This document shows, piece after piece, positions 1-12,054 of a stretch of 64,000 nucleotides of DNA. Under the pieces are notes generated by a model. That model did no database searches. It was not told the DNA's origin and saw only the letters and a program-made list of their open reading frames with translations. Both the position numbers and the translations under genes were made by a program. The stretch is from positions 3,453,501 to 3,517,500 of the forward strand of contig JAWUZG010000027.1 of NCBI GenBank assembly GCA_036785705.1. Direction: 5' to 3'. Source of the stretch: Acanthornis magna. Its lineage: Eukaryota; Chordata; Aves; Passeriformes; Acanthizidae. How positions within the stretch are numbered: the first letter of the stretch is position 1; the number at the start of each line of letters is the position of its first letter.

Positions 1-3000
1 GCTACATCACCACAGCTGAAGTCTCAGACCTTCAGAGTGACAACCAGAGCACGCTAAGGCAAAAGAAGAGAGAAAGGGAGGAAAAAGCAGCCACAAGGAA
101 CCACTGATGCACAAGAGCTGCTCTTCCATGCAACCATACAACTAAAATAGTCCACCATAAACCCTGGAAACAGAGAGCTGTAGACACAAGTGCAGCCTCG
201 ACAGTTTGGAAGGAAACCCAAGGCTGAATTACCCTTGGGGAGAGCTGTTGGGGCCCTCCCAGCTCGGGAAGCCTAGAACATTCCAGGGCCTGTTCTGGTG
301 CCCCTTGTGCCTCACGGAGCTTGGCTTTGGGGCCACGTGAGCCACCACAGCACTCTCAGCTCGAGCAGAGAAGGGCAAAGCTCTCCTATTTCTCAGTGAG
401 GCAAGGAGGATGGTGCCTCCCGGAGGGGTCTCTTTCCAGATGAACCAGTTCCAGCAATTCTTGCTTTAAAAAAGCTCCTGCCCTGCATAAAGAACGTTCC
501 GCAGCGTGCAGCAGAGAGCACTGCAAAGAGGGGCTTTGCCAGACAAAGGCCAGGGTGTTTGTGTGACACAGCTCACACAGCTCCTGCCATGGCTCCAGCA
601 GTGTCACTGCTGCCCCTCAGCCCTGCCGGGCACAGTTTGGGGGCACTGCTTGCCCTCCCCTCCCGGCCAGTCTCACCAGCAGCTGCCCAGCTCACCTCTC
701 TCGTGCTCTTCTCCCTCAGTCAGGCACCCCCTTCACATTTTCCTCTCCTCCGCCCCCCTTCCCATTTTCCTTCTGTGCCTTGTCACGTTCTCCGTGCTGC
801 TTCTCCCTCCTCACATCCTCCAGGACCTATGTGAGTCCCCATCCCTCCCCTCCACGAGGGCTTCCAAACTTCCCATAACATCCTGGCTAACTTCTCAAAA
901 CACTACTTCTACTTATTCTGCTTCTAATAATTTCATACCCACAGCAGCCTGCCCGGCCCCCTGTCAGGAGCAGCACACTACCTCATTTCTCAGCAGCGAG
1001 CAGCTCACCTGCATCCTTTTACAAACAACACTTGCCAATCCTAGACATTAAGCAATCCTCATAGTAGCTTGAAATACAGAGGTTTTCCAGAAAATAAACA
1101 AAAAGCCACTGTAGAACCTTTTTTTTCCCCTGGGTTTTTTTGAGCCTCATCTTGAATTTTTATAACTCTCTCTGAAACATAAGCATGAGAATGCTTTTAT
1201 TCATTAATTAAAAATTTAATTAATTTTTTCCATACAGTGTCAATTGGTGTTGCCAATACTAATATGAAAAATAACTAAAAATATTATAACTCAGAAATAG
1301 AAATTGCCTTTTTTTTCTGTTGGGGTAGCATCTGAGTTCTCCCAACAGAACAAGTACAAATGCTGACAACCACAATACTGTCACCTGTCTTTGACTTCTT
1401 GCCCCATACTTTAAATTGGGGTTAAATGGTGCCCCGAAGTCCAGAGGAGCAATTCTGTGACTATAAGATCCCCCCTTTTCATTATAAGAAAGGGTAGTGA
1501 ACACTTTGGATTATGCTGCTTCAAAAGACCGAAGTACCAAGTTAGTCTCAAGTACTTATTAGTGGCAAGAATAGAAGGGAACAGCTTTGGTGGGGGTGCT
1601 TAGCACTTTTGGTCTTCTTTATTGCTTCACTACTGATATAATTATTCTGGCACAAATCATATGCAGCCAAAAGTTATCCCACTGGGACATAGGTAAATAA
1701 TTCCTCCAAAGCATGTTTACACTGCTTCCACATCCATTGCAAAGCAAACAAAAGACCTTAAGCTAAAACATTCAAAACACAAGCTACTCAGAATTTAGCT
1801 GAGCCTCTCTGCCTTGATTTGTTTATCATTTTTTATGTCAGATGATTTGAGACCTTTGAGACTTGTAGCAGTCACAGTGGAGGATACTCAACACAGGGAT
1901 CAAACCTATCATGTTTCACTGGCAAATAATGGCAACATGCTGAGAAATATGTAATTGCATTTACTATGTGATAATCCCTTTAGACGCTCTGTCTAGGGTG
2001 ATATCGCTTTTAATAAAGTTATAGCAAGGGAAGAAGCCTATTCTGTGGATAAGAAACCTACAGGAAAAGGATAAAATCTCACCCTCATGTCCTTACTATG
2101 CAGCTCTTGAAGGACTGATGAGACCTGGGGCTGGAGGGATTGTGGTGGGGTGTCAGTCGGGTCCCTACTCACCTGGGTCCTGCTTCCACCCTCTTTAATG
2201 TCAACAGTAAAACTCCCTGTGTGCCACTGAGAGCACATCCAGGCATAAATTTACAGAAATTGAAATAAAGAGGGGTTAGATAGATCAGTGACTTCTCTTG
2301 TTGGGCTGGGAAGTTGAAAAGCAAACCAGTTGAGGTTGAGACTGAAAGGTTTCACTGAAGCAAGAGGATGGATCTCTCCGTTCCTGCCAGAAGCACAGAG
2401 CTGAATGAAGGCAGTGATGCAGAGTATTGTTATTATAGAATTAGGTTGTATTAATAATTGTGTCATTCCAGCCCTTTCTGCAGCAGATAAAATAGGAGGA
2501 AAACAGCAGCACTGTAGGTATTTGAGTTAGCCCTGCACATGAGTGTTTGCCATGAAATCACTCAAACTTCAGAGCTGGCTTTGGTAAATTGTGCAACAGA
2601 AAGGCTAAATTTGCTGTTAACAGTGGGACACAGCTGTTTGGGAGGGGAGAAATCAAATCTGTGTGCGCTGGCATCAGAGAAAGGAGCGAAATACAGAGTG
2701 CTGTCATCTACAGAGAGTGTAGGGATGAGAATTTTGGATTCAAACTAGGGGTTCTTAAGGCAGAACTAAGGAAGACAGAGACATCTGGTTGCTTTAATTG
2801 ACCACAAGTTGACTATGAATTGCTGATATGATGCAGCTATGGAAAGATATATTGAAATTCGTTAGTGTTTCCCTGAAAAAGAATTATGAAACTTATTACA
2901 AGGGTACTCATGAGACTTTGTGCATGAGAATATCTGTGTGCTGCTCTGGACATACAAAGATGAAAACCAGAAAACATGTTACCAGAGGAATAGAAAGTCT

Positions 3001-5142
3001 GGAAAACAGCTTGACTTACTTAGCTTAGGATTAAATAAGACTCAACAGGGAGTCTAAAATACTACAATTGCCCAAAATCAATAATAGGGAAGGAGAAGGA
3101 TTATTTAAGTGAAAAACAATGTCAGCTCAGTACGAAGTAATGTAAAATAGGAACGAAAGTAGACTCAAAATCAGAAAAAGAAAGATTCTGCATCAGCCAA
3201 CTTCTTTGAGACACAAAGAGCAAAATGTTTCTGGTTTTAAGGTGGTGAGTTGAGCTTATAACTGATTTGCCTTAGGCTTGGAGAACTTTACTAGTCATAA
3301 GTTCCTAAAAAGGGTAAATTTAAAGAGATCAGAGCTAATAAGTAATAAAAAATTGCCTGGAAAACAGAATTGTAAGGAAGTTACATGATTGAACTGACAC
3401 AATGTAATGCACTTGTCCTGGGCTTTGGCATGTCTCAGTTTTAAAACTTCGTAACCATAAAACTCTGAAGTTTGGTTACAAATTTGGGCATACAGTTGAG
3501 TTTGTATAGTTTTGATGAAAGACAGCAATAAACTAACTAAAAGAATATGAAAACCACATGGTTTATCTGATGGACTGAATGCATAAGGTAAATTCAGACA
3601 GCGAAACACATTTTTACTGGAGTTTAATAATGTTGTTTTGGAGTAGGATTGAAATTTTGTAGTTTTAGTTTCATAACACTGCCCAGCTGGAATTTCCATT
3701 TCCAGTTATTATAATACAAAGCTTTACAGTGGTATTTTAACTGTTCATTTTAGATGGTTTTCACACGGAGAAGTTTACTTGAATACCAGATATACTGTAA
3801 ACATACTGAACATCTGGTAATTAAGTATAGTGCACAGTAATCTCCATAAAGCCCATATCTGTGGTGAAATCTTTTTAATAAATAGTTGATAATGGAATGA
3901 AGCTATTAAAAGAATTACAGCACACATGGTGAAGCATAGCCATTATTAATCCTGGAGCTTGAATAAAAGCTTTTAACTGTCCATTTTACCAAGAATCTTT
4001 AAAATGGGCCTGTTCTGAAATGAGTGTCAACATAGAAATATCCCATTTGCAGCAGGAACAAAAAGAGAGAGAGAGACACTCCATAATTCCTGTAAATAAT
4101 TTTCGTAACTATTCAACTGCCCAGTGAGTTTTGTGCTCTTCTCAAAGTGTTCATACCTCACTCCATGACAGCACAGCCTCCGTAGCCTTCCCCAGGGCAG
4201 CAGTGGGGATGGAGGGTCACCTCTGTGTCCCCTCCTTTCAAGAAATCCTTCACCTTGCAGCACTTTGTGTGCATCTCTGGGGGTGACTGCAGAGAAGTTT
4301 TCTTGAGCAGACTGAGAACACATCTGAACTAAAGGGGTCAATTACCTCTCCTGGTTTAAGATTTTTTCTTAACAGGACTCTGGCATTGTGTTGATAAGGA
4401 TTCATTTATTCATTTTGAACAAACTGGAGATTCCAATCTTTAAGCTGAATTCACTGGCATGTCACAATCTCCAAAAAGAAGTCATGACCTCACCAGCCCT
4501 TAAATTGCATTACCTGATTGCCACCTACATTTTATTTCAAGAAACGCCCATCAGAAAAAAACCAGTTTCTTTTGTGCATCCCCTTCTAGCAGTCTGCTTA
4601 AAAAACCCCAACTCCTGACTTCTTTTTCATAACAATATTTTTTTTCCCTTGCATTTAATCAGCAATTCTTATTCGTAAATCAAGGCTAAGTTCAGCATCC
4701 ACCTTGAGTGACCAGGTTTGAAAGGTGGCATGTCTTCACATTCACAGGAGCAGTCTGTTTACACTGCTGGGTATTTTCCAACCTCAGCCTTTCCAATGAC
4801 TATTTATGGCCTTCTGTACTTTTCCCAGAAGTGCTGGTACATTGTTTAAATCACTGGCATGACTCATTAGCTTATTCTGTATTTTAGCCAGTTAAGTTCC
4901 TCTACCTTACACCCCTCTATATCCATTTATTTTATTTTATTTTTTCCCAAGAAAACAATGTCAAGACACCTTGTGCAGTTGGTTGACAGTTGCCAAGCCA
5001 ATGTGAGTTCACACCAGCAAATGCCAATGCCATACACCCCAAGACCCCCACATCCCATCACAGACCTGCTGCTGGGGCACCACCTCCCTCTGTACACCCA
5101 GTCTGCAGCTGGAAGGCATTCCTCTTCCATTTTGTTTCACTT
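1..5142. other. Gene-free stretch
   Basis: No gene recognised. A pyrimidine-rich patch at 610-840 gives a 181-codon Leu/Pro/Ser-rich frame (506-1051) with no domain. A 134-codon ATG frame on the minus strand (3295-3699) is long for AT-rich DNA but unrecognised. Confidence 0.5.
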
Positions 5143-5306
5143 AGCTCTGGACAGGAGACTAAAATCAGCTCTGGACAGGAGAATGACTAAAATCAGCTCA
5201 GGATAGGAGAATGACTAAAATCAGCTCAGGATAGGAGAATGACTAAAATCAGCTCAGAACAGGAGAATGACTAAAATCAGCTCTGGACAGGAGAATGACT
5301 AAAATC
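5143..5306 (+). repeat. 28-bp minisatellite, six units
   Basis: One 24-base unit (5143-5166) and five 28-base units starting at 5167, 5195, 5223, 5251 and 5279, each AGCTC(T/A)GGA(C/T)AGGAG followed by AATGACTAAAATC. The first unit lacks AATG. Units two and six are identical, as are three and four, which points to unequal exchange or replication slippage. Confidence 0.97.
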
Positions 5307-7832
5307 AGCAACAACAACATTCTGTTTCTGGTGTTTATCAAGACACCCCTGGCAGCTGTTCCCCTCTGACACCTGTGGGATCAAAAGGTGACTCAATTCC
5401 TGCTGTCCACAGCTCCCCTGCCCCTCCTTTGCAAGGTGTCCCCAGCCCAGCTGGACACTGTCTCACACTGCACACCTCACATGGCACAGAGCAGGAGCAC
5501 TGTGCTGTTCCCGAGGATTCTCAGAGCAGATGGAGTCTGTTTTCAATGCTGAAGGGTGGCTACTTAGGCCCAGGTTTTTGCAGCCAAAACCCCATCAAAA
5601 ACAAAGCACTGCCATATTTTTCAAATACATTAAATAATGACAACCTTTGATAACTTCAGCAGGCATTCACCAAACCTGTTGAAAAACAACATGGGAGCCC
5701 AATTTTATGTGCCTAAGTCCAAAAGAACTGCTCTTGGTTATCTTTGAACCTCCTTTGGTCCTTCCCCCCTCCCAAAGAGCATCCCTGTCTTTCCTGTGGT
5801 GCTCTCTCCAGCTGCACAAACACAGCACGAGCTGCACAAACCTGGAGCTGTCTGAGGAGCAGCTCATACAGGGAGAACGTCAGAAAAGGTATTTCATGGA
5901 GGCTTCGAAGGGCAGTCGGTTCAGTCTCTCCTTGCCCCTGCTTGGGCAGACCATCCTGGAAGGTGGAGCAGGTGTTAAGCTCTGAAAATGAACAAGAATT
6001 GTAGTAGCTGCGTGAGAATAGTGCGGCATGAAGTGTTATTTCACCACAAATTCCAGAGCTGTAATGGGCTTTTTGGCACAAAAAGTCACAGAGGTTCTGT
6101 TCAGAGTGGTTTTTACTATTTGGCATGCTCTTTCTTCTCCTTTAACTTTTAGGGGCTTTTCTCCAACAATAAGAAAAAAAAAAAAAAAAGGACAAAACTT
6201 GAAAGAAAAACTAAATACAGTATTATCAGAATATAAATGGATTCAGGGAGTAATCCCAAAATATTACAAATTTTTGGTGCCAGCTTCTATCTTAGATTTC
6301 TAAAAGTAAGTCATTACTCCTCTGAATAGAGGAAATGTTTTTTCCTTTTTTATTTTAGAACATTTTGATGAGAAGAGGTTCCATAAAAATGTGCATATTC
6401 AAAGAACTCAGATTCAGAAGGTTTCTTACTAGAAAAATGGATGCTCATTTTCTGAAAATCTGAAAAAAGATCTAAATCTCTGTAGCCACTAACACCAATT
6501 TTACTTTCAAGTGCCATTAAAAAAAAAAAAATAGAAAAAACCACCACAAAGCAAACCAGGATTTGGAGAGCTGTCAGAGTCGCTGAGTATATCTGAAACA
6601 TTTATGGTTCTGAGTCCATGAAAATCTGAATCTTATCCATAAAAAGCCTTCCTATTCCCTTATGTGGGCTGCACATGCAGGACTGGAAACCTTGGAGGCG
6701 GGAAGGGTGAATTTTTGTTCAGTCTTTGTTTTCTATTAAAATGCTTTCCATTGCCAGGATAATTAAGATCTATCCCTTCCACCAAGCATCGCAGCAGAGA
6801 GAAAGGCAGGGGATTTTGCTGTTTGGGTCTTTAGCCCACAGTTTACACAAATATATTGGATTGCCATATTAACTATGTTTGGAACTATGGGAACAGACAT
6901 ATGGTAGCACAGCACAGGATAAATCCTGATTTGTAAACTTACCAGTTCCCACTTTATTGATTGGAAACCTTCCTCCTGGAAGCACTGGGAAAATATATGA
7001 GTGTGATAAGTCCAACATCATAGTATCATACAAATTCCCATAACTTCTGGCCAAATGTTGAGAGTGAATTATTTACTGATATAGTCAATGGGAATTTTCA
7101 CTAGAAAAGCTCAGAAGAAGCTAGAGGAGAAAAATTGTGTTAAAAATTCCTTGTGAAAAGACCTTCTTTGAAAAGTAAAGAATGTTTTCCACTTCTGTTC
7201 TTGCCAGCAGAATCTACCAGAAAAGACATATATGGATTTGTGCACACTCTGGGGATGTTGGATATCTCTGTTGTGAACCACCAAGGCTCCAGTCTGATGG
7301 AATTCGTACTTCCTCAAACAGAAGTAAAGAGCTCAAGAGTAAGTTACAATTTTGGCTTTCTACACAAGGAATCTCTGCTGGTGCCTGAACACTGGTGACC
7401 AGGAGAGGCCTAGTAAATGAGAATTCACAGGAATTTTCCAGGTGGTAACTGAGATCAAGGCTCAGTCTCTCATCCATCCTCTGCCCTCAGGGCAGGACCC
7501 GACCATAAAGCACTTCAGGCTTTAGGCTCCTTTTGTCAGATAAAAAGGTACCACAGCCTGCACGACATAAAGCATTTTTCTGCCACAAATGCTTTGCCAG
7601 CTCAAACCTGTTCCCGAAATGTTGACATATCCACTCAGCCTTGGCTGCCAGACGAGTTTCCTGCTCACGGGGTGACCTGATGTCACACAGGCTCTGGTAC
7701 CTGCTGTGCCAGCGAGAGGCAGCACAGCCTCCACATTCTGCTGCTGCCCAATTCCGTAGAGGAGCGGTGAGAGCTCACATCTGACTCAGGTTCACTTCCA
7801 CTGTGCCTGCAGTCAGGCCGAGCTGATGGACA
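5307..7832. other. Gene-free stretch
   Basis: Poly-A at 6174-6189, and a 12-base direct repeat AGCTGCACAAAC near 5810-5841. No gene recognised. Confidence 0.5.
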
Positions 7833-7982
7833 CTGAGTGACCAGAGTGACCAGGGTACAGGTCACTGTGGGACCAGGGTACAGGTCACTGAGGGACCAGA
7901 GTGACCAGGGTACAGGTCACTGTGGGACCAGGGTATAGGTCATTGAGGGACCAGAGTGACCAGGGTATAGGTCATTGAGGGA
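7833..7982 (+). repeat. Minisatellite with alternating 32/23-bp units
   Basis: Units run 7833-7864 (32), 7865-7887 (23), 7888-7919 (32), 7920-7942 (23) and 7943-7974 (32), plus a partial. The long unit is CTGAGGGACCAGAGTGACC followed by AGGGTACAGGTCA. The short unit lacks the 'agtgacc' duplication. The array is therefore a 55-bp higher-order repeat. Confidence 0.95.
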
Positions 7983-10900
7983 GCCTTGCAGTCAGACTGC
8001 CCCAAACCACTCATGCCTCAAGCTCAGGCACTCCCAGTGGAACCAGAGCACACCCAGCAAGGCTTTTTATTCTGTGATGCTTTGCAGGTTGATGCCATGC
8101 TGTCAAATGAACTTTTGGGTAAAATAACCAAGAGTGCCCTTAGCTTTCCTCACCACACACAGTAAAGCTGCCAGCTGACATGGCCAGTGCTGCCCTGTGG
8201 GGTGCTCAGGACAGGGAGGGGGAAAGTGTGAAGAAAGTATTTTGCTTTGATCCATACTAATTAAGTGTGTCTGTGACTGCGGAGTTTAGGTGTGTTTGCC
8301 ATCTAATACTGCTTAAACAGGAAATCCTATGGACTTACCTTAATGCTAAACCAATCCAGCTGCAGGTGCTGCCCACAGAAATGGAAGAGGTGAGTCTTCC
8401 CAGCATTATTCCTTTACTTGAGAAGAAACATCCCTGTTCCAGCTGCAGCACAGTTCCCTGAGTTATGAATAAAGTCTGCACACTGAACTGCTAGCCTAGA
8501 TCTGAAAAAGAAAAAAACCCATGCATTATTTACAGCATTCCTCTACCATGACACTTCCATTCTGCAAAGATTCTTGAAGGCAACTTATTGCACAACTACA
8601 GTTTTTTGGGAAATGGAGATCTATGTTTCCTTCTATACTACCAGTTCTGTCATTACATTGACCTTCAAGCCGACCTGGGCCTCCCAAATTCTGAAAGAAT
8701 TTAACTTCTCTATGGATGAGGTCAATAAAATCCACCATCTGAGTATTAAGACATATCTTAAAAGGACCTAAAGGTTGCTGCCTTCCTACAGCAACCACAT
8801 CTCCCTCCACTCATCAGGCAGCAAACTGAGCTGCAGGCACAGAGAGCTCACACACAGAGCAGTTAAGTGGGAGAGCCTTACAGGAGGCTTTTCAGGGGAA
8901 ATCCACTCTGCTGTGGTAAGGTACTTCACAGCTTCCTCACAAAGACAGCTGTCACACATTTATACTTCACTATGGCACTTTTCATATATTAAAGCTTCTG
9001 CAAAGCTGCAGGATGAATGTGGATCCAGCATTGTCAATAGCTACCTACTAGCTGTGAGCTAAGGGGAAATGAGAGAAAAGCCAGGCACTAGGCATGCAGC
9101 CCTAAATGAAAGGCTACTGCAAATAACTCCCCTAAAGAGGACGGTGTGGAATTTATTATATAAGAAATTTAGTGGCACTATCTCCAAGTCAATTTTTTCT
9201 GAAGAGATTAAGACAGCAATCCAGATTTCCATTTACTGTGAACAGTTGTTTGGATAACCTCTAATCTCATTTTGAACCAATCCAGGCTCTAATCTGGGAG
9301 GGATTTTCCTTTCTAGAGGTGGAGAGACTGCATGGACAAGAACTGCACAGGTAAGTGCACTTTCTTACCTAAGCAACACACTGCAGTGTGTAAAAAAAGG
9401 TTTTATGGAGAAATATTTGGACATTACAATAAAGGTGCAGGGGAGAAGTAAAATATATACACCCAGAAATCTGACCCCAATGGAAAGGCTTTTCCTCAGT
9501 CTAAACCAAAATGCTGCCTTTTCACAAAAAGGCCTACTGTCAGGCATTTTTCCTACTGCAATTTAGGCATGCCTCTGCATAGACATCTCTGGTTTCAGAC
9601 TGTGGGATTTGAACTACACAGGCCACATGTCTCAAAGTACTAAAAATACAATTATCTTCCCTTTACCCCCTTCCCCTTCTGAGGGATCTAGGCATTTATA
9701 CTAAAATAAAACAGCAACAATATCCTAAACCCTAAACTAGGATGTTACTTTGCAGCATCCTATGCAAAACCAGAACAAAAGGACCTCCCTTTAAAAGGTT
9801 TTTTTTAAAGTATGCGGTTTAAGATTATTCAGTTGAAACTAAAACTTTCAGATTAATTCAACCCACAGCAAACAGGAAGGTGTGGGGATCAAACACAGAG
9901 AGGCTGGAGCTCCACCAGGAAGAGGTACCTGTGGTTACTGCACAGAGCTCAGCTCCACCTGTGCAGTACAGGAGACCTCCCTAAAAGGAAAATCTTTTTC
10001 CTGTGCAGACTCCACCTGTGTAGTCTTCCATGCCACAGGTTGAGAGGTTTTAACTGCAACAGGAAATTCCCCTCCTTTGCCAGGGTGGGGGGGACACGTG
10101 ACTTTGTTTACTTGGTCAGGTAAGTGAGGTCTCAGACTCAAATATGCCTCAAAAGCTTCTTTGTTTAATAAAATTTTAAAACCAGTAATTGTCTTAGGCA
10201 AGTTTGGCATCTCAGGGACAGACCAGCCACAAGGACAGAGCTGTATGCTACGAGTCTGTCCTTACTATAAATACAGAATTAGACTTCTCTAGGCCAGAGC
10301 AACAATCTCTTGCCAATTACCAATGATGTTATCAAGACGACAGAGAGTTAAGGAAGTCAGCTACACTGCACTCTTACCAGATTCCAGGTTGGTTAATTTT
10401 TCATGGACACATTGCACAAGTTCAGAATAATGAAAGCCTGAAAGAAAAGTCTTTTCCCTTCTTGGAACAACGTAAAGAATATATATATTAAAAAAAAATA
10501 AAAAATCTGTGCTGTTTTTTCCCCTTCTAAATACATTACCTCACTTTCAAAATGAACATTTCACCAAACAAACCATACAAGTGCATGACTTAAAAGTATC
10601 TTAAAAACACTGTCACACCATTCAAGCGAAGTCTTTAGGGCTTTTGAACACATGCTTCTTAAAATTGGTGCATAATCTTTCCTTTATCTTGCAATTCCAA
10701 ACATCCAAAACATGAAAAGAGGCCATTCCATTCTGGCTTTTCAGTGGTCTATGTATGTCAAACCCAATACATCTCCTGCCTCCCAATGCCACAGTACTTA
10801 ACTCCTCAAATAAGGATTACTGAAATACAAGCACAATGCCACTAACAGAAACTCTTCAGAGCTGGGTATTAAGGGTCCATTTTTTCAAAGTATTAAGCAC

Positions 10901-11624
10901 ATGCTTCTGCCACCTCAGCCCCAAATCACAATATGCAGGTTTGGCAGAGTCCATCAGAACCAACAGGTTGAAAAAGGTCTGCAGTCACCACAATGGAGAA
11001 CAGCAAAATATATTTGCTAATTTTATTCTTCACCAGTAGTAACAAAGTAAAAAGCAGCTGCTCTCTTGCCATGAAACCCCTGGTAGCAGCCAAAGTAGCA
11101 TTTCACAGCTGATTTTGTCATGCTCACTCCTCTGTCCCCAATTCATGAGCACAGTGAAACTTGAGTTATCATTGCCTTTAACCAATCCCTACAGGTGCAG
11201 AAATCCCCAGCTGCACTAACTCCAGCGGTGAGCACCATCCCCTGGCAGCCTCCTGGCCCAGATCGTTCTGGAGCTTGCCACTCGCACTTTATGTCAAAAG
11301 CTTCAGGGCATTACAATAATAGCCAACACTTTTTCTGCAAGTTAAGTTGGTTTTTTTGGGTAGTTTTCATATCTGGCTTCAGAATTCCATTAGTTTATCT
11401 TTGTTTCACCTGTGAGCAGCCTCTCCATCACATCCCCTTGCACCCCTGAGCTGCTGCCACTCAGATTTCATACAATCACATCAATAGACACAACCTACAA
11501 GGCTGTGTTGCCAAAACATTGATCTCTGATCCTCTGGAGGTGCCTTCACACAGCCACAGCCACCTTCCTTCCTGCAGCTCATCTCTGGGGCAGGGTTTTT
11601 AGTGTCTTATAAAACACACTACAA
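7983..11624. other. Gene-free stretch with three exon-like segments
   Basis: No identifiable gene. Three short segments flanked by acceptor- and donor-like signals on the plus strand (8321-8389, 9317-9350, 10084-10119) are discussed in the findings. The minus-strand 94-codon frame at 8526-8810 has an open shadow on plus and is not recognised. Confidence 0.4.
9376..9391. promoter_or_regulatory. Perfect 16-bp palindrome
   Basis: ACACACTGCAGTGTGT is fully self-complementary. No specific factor is recognised. Confidence 0.6.
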
Positions 11625-11730
11625 ATATATAATATTTTTATTAATAAAAATATTTTTTTATTTTTAAATTATTTAAATTAATGGAATTAAATGTAATTAA
11701 TTAATAAAAAATAATAAAAATGTAAAAAAG
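11625..11730. repeat. AT-rich low-complexity tract
   Basis: About 105 bases almost entirely A and T, with repeated ATTAATTAA and AATAAAAATA. Confidence 0.9.
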
Positions 11731-11807
11731 AGCCCTGATGGGGCAAGACACTGCACAGGGCACTTCTGGCAAGAAGTCAGAAGTTACACCTGGATTTAAG
11801 CAACCTG

Positions 11808-12054
11808 ACAGGGCAAGAGGACAGAGCCTCAAGCTGTGCCAGGGGAGGTTCAGTTGGACAGCAGGATGAATTTCTTCATTGAAAAGGTGGTCAGGCATCA
11901 GAAGGGGCTGCCCAGGGAGGTGGTTGAGTCTCCACCCCTGGAAGTGTCCAAGCACTCAGTGCTCTGGTCTGGTTGCCAAGGTGGGGATCAGTCATGGGCT
12001 GGACTCTATGCTCTTTGAGGTCTTTTCTAACCTAAATGATTCTGTGACTGTATG
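11808..12054 (+). mobile_element. CR1 LINE 3' end (sense)
   Basis: 'agggcaagaggacagagcctc', 'gtgccaggggaggttcag', 'tgaatttcttcattgaaaaggtggtcaggcatcagaaggggctgcccagggaggtggttgagtc' and the terminal 'ttttctaacctaaatgattctgtgactg' are a classic sense CR1 tail of about 245 bases. An AT-rich tract (11625-11730) precedes it. Confidence 0.93.

Noticed and set aside
506..1051. 181-codon plus-strand frame
   Set aside because: Pyrimidine-rich DNA gives a Leu/Pro/Ser-rich product. No domain, a second overlapping frame is also open (559-834), and no splice or promoter context.
9720..9740. Telomere-like CCCTAAACCCTAAA run
   Set aside because: Only two units of a plant-type heptamer and not the vertebrate TTAGGG. 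Chance.
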